Position numbers and translations under genes: made by a program. Under the pieces are notes generated by a model. The model did not search any database, was not told the DNA's origin, and saw only the letters and a list, made by a program, of their open reading frames with translations. Positions 56,725-64,000 of a stretch of 64,000 nt of DNA are shown in pieces; position 1 is the stretch's first letter; every line of letters begins with the position of its first letter. The stretch spans positions 141,064 through 205,063 of the forward strand of contig UESW01004772.1 in assembly GCA_900491605.1 (NCBI GenBank), read 5' to 3'. The stretch comes from Calamus simplicifolius (lineage: Eukaryota; Streptophyta; Magnoliopsida; Arecales; Arecaceae).

Positions 56725-58670
56725 CTCTAGTGATTCCTGGTTAATTGACATCGGCTGCACAAATTATATGACCAATGACCGAGAGCTATTTACAAAGCTA
56801 GATAAAACTAATATTTCAAAGTAAAAACTAAAAATGATGAATTTATACCCATAAAGGGTAAAGGAAATGTGGCTATAGAAAGCTTGGCAAGTTTAAGATA
56901 CATTACTGACATTCTTTATATGCCTAATATTGACCAAAATTTACTCACTGTTGGATAGCTAGTAAAAAAAGGCTTCAAAGTCATATTTAAAGACGATTGG
57001 TGCTTGATCAAAGATGCCAAAGAAAGAGATATATTCAAAATAAAATGAGAGAAAAAAAGCTTTGCTCTAAATCTTATGGAAAAAGAGCAAATAACATTTT
57101 CTAGCATAATGAGTGATGCAGAATTATGGCATAAAAGGCTCAGGCATTTTCATCATGTTGGACTTCTATATATGCGAAAACATGACCTGATGAAAGGAAT
57201 GCCATTGCTAGAAGAAAAACTGATAGATTGCATGGCCTGTCAATATGGCGAGTAAGTTAGAAGATCCTTCCCTCAAACAACATGGAGAGCAACACACAAG
57301 TTGTAACTAGTACACACAGATGAGGAAACATCATCTTTAAATGGTAGTAAGTACTACATTGTGTTTATTGATAATTATACCAGATTTTGCTGAAATTATT
57401 TTCTTAAATATAAATTTGAGGTTGCTAATATATTTCAGAAATACAAAACATTGGTGGAGAATCAAAGTGGTTGCAAGATGCAAAAGATAAGATCTGACAA
57501 TGGGACAAAATACAAAAATAAAAGTTTTTGAAAAATTCTATGAAGAAGCTGGTATGAGCACTAATTTATAGCACTTTACACTTCACAACAAAATGGAGTA
57601 AGTGAGAGAAAAAATCAAACTATTATGGAGATGATGAGGTGTATGCTATATGAAAAAGATTTGCCAAAGAAAATATGGGCAGAAGCAACAAACACTACTA
57701 TTTTTTGTTAAATAAGTTGTCAACCAGAGCTTTGCAGAACAAAACTCTATTTGAAGCTTGGTTTGGTTATAAACCTAATTTATAGAATCTAAGAACTTTT
57801 GGTTGTATCTATTACTCTTATGTGCTACAGGTAAACATAGATAAACTTGATAAGAAGGAAGAACCAGGAGTCTTTATTGGATATAGCAACTCCTTCAAGG
57901 CCTATAGAATTTTTTCAACCTCAAAATGGAAAAGTTTTTGTAAACAGAGACGTCAAGTTTATGGAGGATAGAAAATGGAATTGGGATGAGTCAATAAAGA
58001 AGCAGTTGCTAGAAATTCCTAAATATTTTGATGATGACATAGATAATGTTTCAGTAAGATGTACAAGGTCCTTATCTAATATTTATGCTAGAAGCAATAT
58101 TGCTATTTTGAGCCTGCAGAATTTGAAGAGGCTAAGAAGGATAACAAGTGGATTGAAGCAATGAAAGAGGAGCTCAAAATGATAAAAAAGAATGACACTT
58201 GGGTGCTTGTAGACAAACCTCTCCACAGAAAAGTCATTGGAGTGAAATGGGTTTATAGAACCAAACTTAATGCATATGGTTCTGTAAATAAATATAAAGC
58301 TAGATTGGTTGTAAAAGGATATAGTCAAGTATTTGGTGCGGATTTTTAGAGACTTTTGCTCTAGTAACATGGTTAGATACAATTCGGATGTTGCTAGCCT
58401 TGGCAGCTCAAAAAGATGAAAGATTTATCAGTTAGGTGTAAAATCACCTTTCTTAAATGGTTGTCTTCTAGAGAAGATCTATGTAGAGCAGCCCGAGGGT
58501 TTCTTAGTCAAGGGATAGGAGAAGGACTACTTGCTGAAAAAGGCCTTAACTAGCCTTAAACAAGCCCCTAGGACCTGGTACAGCAGGATTGATAAACATC
58601 TTCAAAGTCTTGGATTTATTAAAAGTTCAAGTGAAGCTACACTATATGTCTAAGAAGCACATTAAGCCTT
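56725..58670 (+). pseudogene. Copia protease, integrase and partial reverse transcriptase of the short-LTR element
   Basis: A protease-like segment (SWLIDIGCTNYMTNDREL, about 56740; DSG altered to DIG) is followed by the GAG-pre-integrase text (LWHKRLRHFHHVGLLY, 57124). Integrase follows with VHTDEETSSLNGSKYY, IRSDNGTKYKN and QQNGVSERKNQTIMEMM. RT text from 58161 includes MIKKNDTWVLVDKPLHRKVI, KYKARLVVKGYSQVFGADF, SPFLNGCLLEKIYVEQPEGF and LKQAPRTWYSRIDKHLQ, and ends after EATLYV near 58650. The remaining RT and all RNase H are deleted. The protease active site is also mutated. Confidence 0.8.
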
Positions 58671-58971
58671 TGCAACTACTAAGGCAAGGAGGAGTGTTGA
58701 AAACGTGCCTTTGGTTGCTAATCTTTAGGATATAATATATCAACCAAATTTTTAGGATATAATCTTTAACAACTAGATCTTTAGGATTTTTTTGATATGG
58801 TTTGATCTCAAAAATCAAATCTTGATATTAGGAATCTATTAGTTATGATTTTGAATTAGTTTTTATATGCTTTCTGTTATGTTTGAGCTCTATATAAATT
58901 ACGAGCAATACGATGAATAAATTTGTATGTGTGCTTAGATACAAAGCTCTCCTCTTTTTTTCTGTCAAATA

Positions 58972-61900
58972 CTTTTCTATTTTCTTCTTGCAAACTAATG
59001 ATGGCTAAGTCAGGATTATATAGTTCTGATTTTTGCTATACAACAATAGAACTATAAGATCTTTATCTTCATAATAAATAAGCAAGACTAATATATCGTT
59101 TTGTCAACTACTAAACTAAGATAGAAAATAAAAAAAGGTATATGTACTGCTAACTCTCCAACACACATCCTAAGGCTTGAGTTGCACTGTTCCTTGACAT
59201 CTAACAAGGAAAATAGGAGACTATAATGAACTAATAATTCAGTATGTATTCTTTATTGTAATGACATATATAGCATGGGACATATGTTAATTTTCAAGAT
59301 GCAATTACATCAAGAAATAATTTTATTGTAATCATATATATGCAAGTCTGTATGTTTTTGGGTTCAAATATTTTCAATGCAGTGCTTAACGAAAAACTCA
59401 TCTTTTTCATAGAGACATTTCAAAATTTATCCTCTTAATCATCATGAATATGACATGATTTGATTTATAAAAGGATCTATGGATTCACACTTCTGAACAC
59501 ATAATATGTAGTCATGTAATGATGACTAATAATTAGCCCCAATTGACTAGGCTCATAATATATGCCGATGTATAGACATGGCTGGTGCTCATTATATGTC
59601 AAGACATGAACATGGCTAGTGAAAGCCCCAACTAGTTATACCTCGCAACATATTGGCATGTGGATATACCTTAATTAGCTAAGATCATAATATATTTTGA
59701 TCCACAATTTTCAAGATCAATTTTTGATGCTCTAACCGGGACTCTCCAAAGTCCCTTCCCTCATTTATTATTTGGAAATGGATCAAGTGTGTAAGGATGG
59801 CAACAAATTGGCTTGACCAAACATGGCTAAATCCTCAACATTTTCTTCTTTTTTTTTTCAAGCTAGGCCGATCAAGTGGACAAGGCCTAGGCTGCGTAGG
59901 GTCTAAGGCTAACCAAGGGCCGGGCCTCACATCTAATGCCAAGATTTGGTTCAAGATGTTGTACTACAAGAAAAAGCATTGAAAAGGTGCATTTTTAGTA
60001 ACATTTTTTATAAGGATCTAGCAAGACTTTGTTTTCACTGCAAAAACTTTTTCCTGTAGTTTCAAAATGATGGTAAAATGTTTGTGATCATATATATTTA
60101 TTTTGTTAATGCTTTTGACTGCATTAGTTGATCATTGCTTAAATGTATTAGCAGCAATTATAACCATCCATAAGATGGCCTATTAATGGTTACCTGCCAT
60201 ATGGGCGGATGACCAAATCGCATGCGACCAAGCATGTGCGGTGGCGAGACCTTATGGGTGCACGATCCAGTGCGCACCGGTAGTCACGCGCTATGGGTTT
60301 TGATTTTTTTTTTAAATCTAAATAATCCATCACTCATATCTTTCTTTAAACCCAAATGATATATCATTAGAAAGTTCTTACAATTTACATCCATTTGTAG
60401 GTTTAATTAATCAAGTCAAAGTTAGCCTTAAAGTATTAAAAAAAGTTTTTAGGTTTAAATTAAATTTGATCTAATAGTCAAATTATACATCCATTTTCTT
60501 TAAATTTTATAGGCGAGATTACACGATCATAATAAGCATATTCATATAAATTTATGAATCCCAATGTGGATTAATCTACTACTAGTGATCACAACATGGC
60601 ATGTATAAATTTATCATTAATGATTAAAGTACAATATGCATGTATCTACTAATGGTGATTAGAACATTGTATATATCAATTTATCATTAATAATCACAAT
60701 GTAGCATGTATAAATATGGCGTGTGAGATACAACACAACATAAAGATGAATAATAAGCATGCACAGGCTCTAATACCTCTATTTGTTAAATATAAAAGAA
60801 CACGGGGCAAGCAAAATATCTCTTATAAATCTAAAAAAAATTAATTAAAATCTTTGGCTTATATTATGAATCTCGTTGCATCTTTTTTTGCCTCATAAGA
60901 TAGTACTAGAGTTTGATTAAATTAAGTTAAAAAATATATAAAATAATATAACTAGAATATTTTGTTGAATCTATATTTAAAATATTTGGTATTAAGTTAG
61001 CTTTCTAATACATTTTTAATCACTCAAATTGAAGTTCAATTGAAGTAGTTCTGATCAATTTCAAGAACATATATAAGTGCTGATGAATTTCTGATAAATT
61101 CTAAAAATACCATTGATAGTGATAAAGATGACATTTGATGTTTTATTCAAATTTTTATATTTCAAAATTACATTGGATGGATTAGAAGTCATTTTTGAGT
61201 TAAGAATTTAGTTTTAAATATTTAATTAATATTTATCTCTTTAGTTTTTTCTTAAAGATATTAGTATCCTACAAAAACTAGAAAGTTTATTGGTTTTAGG
61301 AGATTGATAACTTATGAAGAGTGAAAAACTTCTTAGCTTTAGGTAATTTCTTTATAAATAGAGCTCAATTAAGTACTTTAGATATCAAATTAATAGTTCA
61401 AAAAGATGAAGAAGATGAAGTTTAAAGGTTAAGAAGGTTAATGGATTGAGCCCTAAAGCATGAGGATTAGTTTCTACTAATTTTTTTAGATCTCTCTAAT
61501 TTTTTGGAGGAAAGTAACTTTATCATATGTTAGCATATTTTATAAATTATTCATGATTACTAAAAGGTTTTTAAAGTTTGGTAGGTAGCTAAACCATAAA
61601 TTGAGATTTTTATAATATTGTAGGATTGTCAAAAAAATATTTTATATTTGATGAATGATTATTTGAATTGAAATAATTGCTAAACTTTTATAAAATTAGT
61701 TATTATGAAAAAAATGAGATTTTGTAATGATAAATAATTTCTGCATAGAATGCTTATCACAAATTTGGATCAAATAAGTAGGCTAATTATAAATTAAAAG
61801 ATTTTTTATAAATTACTTAATTATAAATATCTATTCAAGAATTTATATATTACTAGTAACATATTATTATTTTATTTTCTTATGCATAATTAGCATTTTA

Positions 61901-62390
61901 TTACCTATTGTTATACAATTAGTTTTGCATAACTATTTATTGTAAATATTGGATCAAGTGAATAGATTGTGAATGCCAAGAATGAATGTTATTATGAAAA
62001 CGCATAACTTATTTCCACCACTAGTCTTTATTTATGTCAATACCCTTGTAATTTACTGGTTCATTTATTTTACAAATATAAGGTAATTCGGAAATTTATA
62101 GCCTCACCCTAAAAGACTAGCAAAATGCATTCTTGAGACTCATATAAAATAAAAAAAATAACTTACAATATATACAAAACTCATATAAATATAAAAAAAT
62201 GATGTTAAGTAAATTGGTTTCTCTCATAAAAATATGTAAATTTCTATATACCAAATGGTTATTGTTTTGCATTATTATGTCATGCTATAATGTCAAATAA
62301 TTATAACAATATTAAAATTTATATGGATAGGATGTTATACATATAGAACTATGTTTTTTTTCCTTTTATTTTAATTTTTTAGGGAAAGAA
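58972..62390. other. AT-rich intergenic DNA, no gene recognised
   Basis: No protein-coding signal. A degenerate complement of a copia primer site (GGCTCTAATACC, about 60769) followed by TATTTGTTAAATATAAAAG could mark the end of an old minus-strand LTR, but no paired LTR or coding domain was found. A miniature CACTA-like repeat lies at 59963-60060 and is listed separately. Confidence 0.45.
59963..60060. mobile_element. Miniature CACTA-like element, about 98 bp
   Basis: The left end ACTACAAGAAAAAG and right end CTTTTTCCTGTAGT (complement ACTACAGGAAAAAG) form a 14-bp inverted repeat with one mismatch, the same as CACTA termini in this window but lacking the first C. Inner text (TTTTTAGTAACATTTTTT, CTTTGTTTTCACTGC) is AT-rich. 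The flanks show no clear duplication. Could be a deletion derivative of a CACTA element. Confidence 0.5.
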
Positions 62391-62513
62391 TTGCCACTTT
62401 TGGGAATTGTTCATGGAAAACAAAACCTTCGAGTGGCCTATGCACCAGTCTGCCGTTAAATATCTAAGTGAATATGGTAATAGAAGATTTTTAATCATAA
62501 ATAAATATGAATA

Positions 62514-63262
62514 TTATACCTCAGGATTAAGTATCGTAGCAAACTCTGATAGTGGTGGCGTATCTTTGAATACACCCTTGAAGATATACTGTACACAATT
62601 CTTTAATGTTTGTATTTCTTCATCTTTAGATTGTAGCTGAGACTTTAATTCTGCCACTTCACTAGAAGCATCATAACCAACCTCAGGCGCAAATCCAACA
62701 TTGTTAGTGTTTGATCCAAAGACTTGTGAAGGTGTGGGGCCAAATCCTAAACCTCGAATCCTATCGGAATGCTCTGGGCCTAAAATCTGTGCAAGAGTAT
62801 CATGTGGGCCAATAATGTGGGAAGAGCCTTCTTGTGACTCGAGATTAGAAATATTTCCTACAAACAAGTATTAGAAGAGTTAGGAAAAATAATTGAATTA
62901 TTAAAATCACCCAAACATAAATTAACATAATATAAACATCTCAAACTTACACAAATAACTCTTGCTAAATCATTCACGAATGAGACGTTTGCCTTCTTAT
63001 GCGTCTCAATATAAAATGCACCTTACTCACTTTCTCCCTGTCTTGGTTTCCTAATATTAATTAAATAAATAACATTAGTTTTATAATAGCATTACATTAT
63101 TGAAGACATATTTATGAACTCCTACCATCTCATGCAGTTTCCTAGCAAAGCTCTTGCATCCTTTAGTATGCAAAGTCACCAACTTTGTCTATTTGTTGTA
63201 TTAGTTTCAACCATTTTCTATAATTCAAATGAGAAGTTTTAGTATCATAGCAATATATTTAA

Positions 63263-63318
<56 letters not shown>

Positions 63319-63870
63319 GTATAATAGATTTTACCATTGTCTCTAGATTCAGGCGATAATCAATAAAAGCCGCCCACTGCTCTTGTGCAATCCATCCAGG
63401 ATTAGTCATAATATTTTCTTCTCTGCTTTTTTTTGGTTTATAAAATTCCTTGAATAAGCTACAATGATTGTCCCTCCAATGCTTTGCAAGTTGACCTAAT
63501 ATCCATTTTTCCCAATAGCATCTTCAAAATGAAATTTTTTCTTCACAGAATAACAAACAAATATAATTAATTTATATATGCTAATTTCTTAACTTAAATA
63601 GAAAGAAGAAAGTGAAATACTTGTTACCTGTACAATATCCTTATAACATCTTTATTTGTCAGCATCGGGAATCCGTTTCCAATTATGATAGCTTATAGGG
63701 AACAACTTGACATCTAACGTCAATGACCCTATAAAGCCCGCTAATATGCCACCTGATTCGCTAATTGATTGGCCAAACGGATTGAATTGTAAAACAATAC
63801 GCTTGCTAGCTGGCATCACCCAATTGTCCTTCACCTTTAGTTGAGCTTGCTTCATAGCACCTTGATCATC
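62514..63870 (-). pseudogene. Ptta/En/Spm-family transposase ORF, exon remnants
   Basis: On the minus strand, 63855-63652 reads NWVMPASKRIVLQFNPFGQS, GGILAGFIGSLTLDVKLFPI and SYHNWKRIPDADK, the N-terminal signature of the family (xFNxxGQPxG...L...ISYxxWxxVP). 63510-63330 gives FYKPKKSREENIMTNPGWIA; about 63190-63120 gives LVTLHTKGCKSFARKLHEM; 63060-62950 gives ANVSFVNDLARVICV; and 62867-62514 gives ILGPEHSDRIRGLGFGPTPS and a C-terminal coiled coil (VAELKSQLQSKDEEIQTLKN), ending at a stop at 62514. Segment order and spacers fit an intron-containing gene. It is a different subfamily from the copy at 17755-19190. It probably belongs to a CACTA element extending beyond the right edge. Confidence 0.72.
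63264..63325. repeat. TA/TATG microsatellite
   Basis: About 20 TA repeats followed by four TATG units, inside an intron-like spacer of the transposase ORF remnant. Confidence 0.88.
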
Positions 63871-64000
63871 TGAAAAAAAAAATTCATATTAAGTGTTGAA
63901 TGGGTATTAAAGATAAAATAGTAATGTTGCACTCTAGTGTTGTTCCAAGATAATGTGTTATTGCATATTTTGCTTGAATAGGCAAAACAATTGGTTGTTA

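Larger units (their letters stand above)
55482..58971 (+). mobile_element. Short-LTR Ty1-copia retrotransposon with internal deletion
   Basis: Short LTRs at 55482-55748 and 58695-58971 start TGTTGAAAA(T/C)GTGCCTT and share text to TCTGTCAAATAC. A tRNA-Met primer site TGGTATCAGAGC lies at 55755-55766 and a purine tract GGCAAGGAGGAG lies just before the 3' LTR. Gag, integrase and part of reverse transcriptase are present in order but carry many stops. Sequence jumps from the RT palm to the 3' end, so the YVDD motif and RNase H are deleted. Target duplications were not clear. Total about 3.5 kb, immobile without help. The two LTRs differ by substitutions and a small indel, implying an older insertion than the 2281-12512 element. 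Confidence 0.88.

Noticed and set aside
60767..60800. Minus-strand copia primer site
   Set aside because: GGCTCTAATACC resembles the complement of a tRNA-Met primer site but is diverged, and no LTR pair or coding domain is nearby.
1..64000. tRNA or rRNA genes
   Set aside because: No cloverleaf with the GGTTCGAATCC-type arm or rRNA text was recognised by eye; the tRNA-Met complements at 3924 and 55755 are retrotransposon primer sites.

Overview
The window is nuclear DNA of a flowering plant. It contains intron-bearing terpene synthase genes with GT-AG splice sites, Ty1-copia retrotransposons primed by initiator tRNA-Met, CACTA (En/Spm) DNA transposons, and fragments of plant gene families (SYP71 SNARE, ABCB transporter, clade-A-like PP2C, amino acid permease, FAR1). 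It is AT-rich and repeat-dominated; the lineage below angiosperm cannot be settled from the sequence. No intact, clearly functional host gene was found.

Layout. 1-510: broken 5' part of a FAR1/Mutator-derived gene on the minus strand, cut by the left edge. 541-13080: an unclassified repeat made of blocks of the motif GGGTGTCG in alternating orientation, split by a complete 10.2-kb Sirevirus-like Ty1-copia element (2281-12512, target-site duplication ACACC). 13080-16631: intergenic DNA. 16632-32400: a 15.8-kb CACTA element with decayed accessory transposase ORFs (DUF4216 and Ptta/En/Spm family) and, where the TNP2 core would be expected, an 8.9-kb CpG-dense tandem array of an 83-bp unit. 32744-33156: Tourist-like MITE. 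33220-33640: gypsy gag debris.

36851-47541 (minus strand): a seven-exon class I terpene synthase, RR(x)8W / DDxxD / NSE type and therefore probably a plastid monoterpene synthase. A 7748-bp CACTA element (39409-47156, perfect TSD ggt) is inserted in its exon 2, and it also carries small frameshifts. The inserted element is a gene-capturing CACTA: it holds fragments of an amino acid permease, SYP71, a BED/DUF659 hAT-like gene, an ABCB transporter and a PP2C, but no transposase.

48349-50661: a solo Sirevirus-type LTR with 82-bp tandem repeats. 53883-55070: a second, more decayed terpene synthase (exons 2-3 only, plus strand), which suggests this was a small TPS cluster. 55482-58971: an internally deleted short-LTR copia element. 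58972-62400: AT-rich intergenic DNA with a miniature CACTA-like element. 62514-63870: another Ptta/En/Spm transposase-family ORF remnant at the right edge.

The most notable objects are the satellite-like array inside a CACTA element, the multi-gene capture element that split a terpene synthase exon, and the alternating GGGTGTCG repeat. No wholly new system is claimed.
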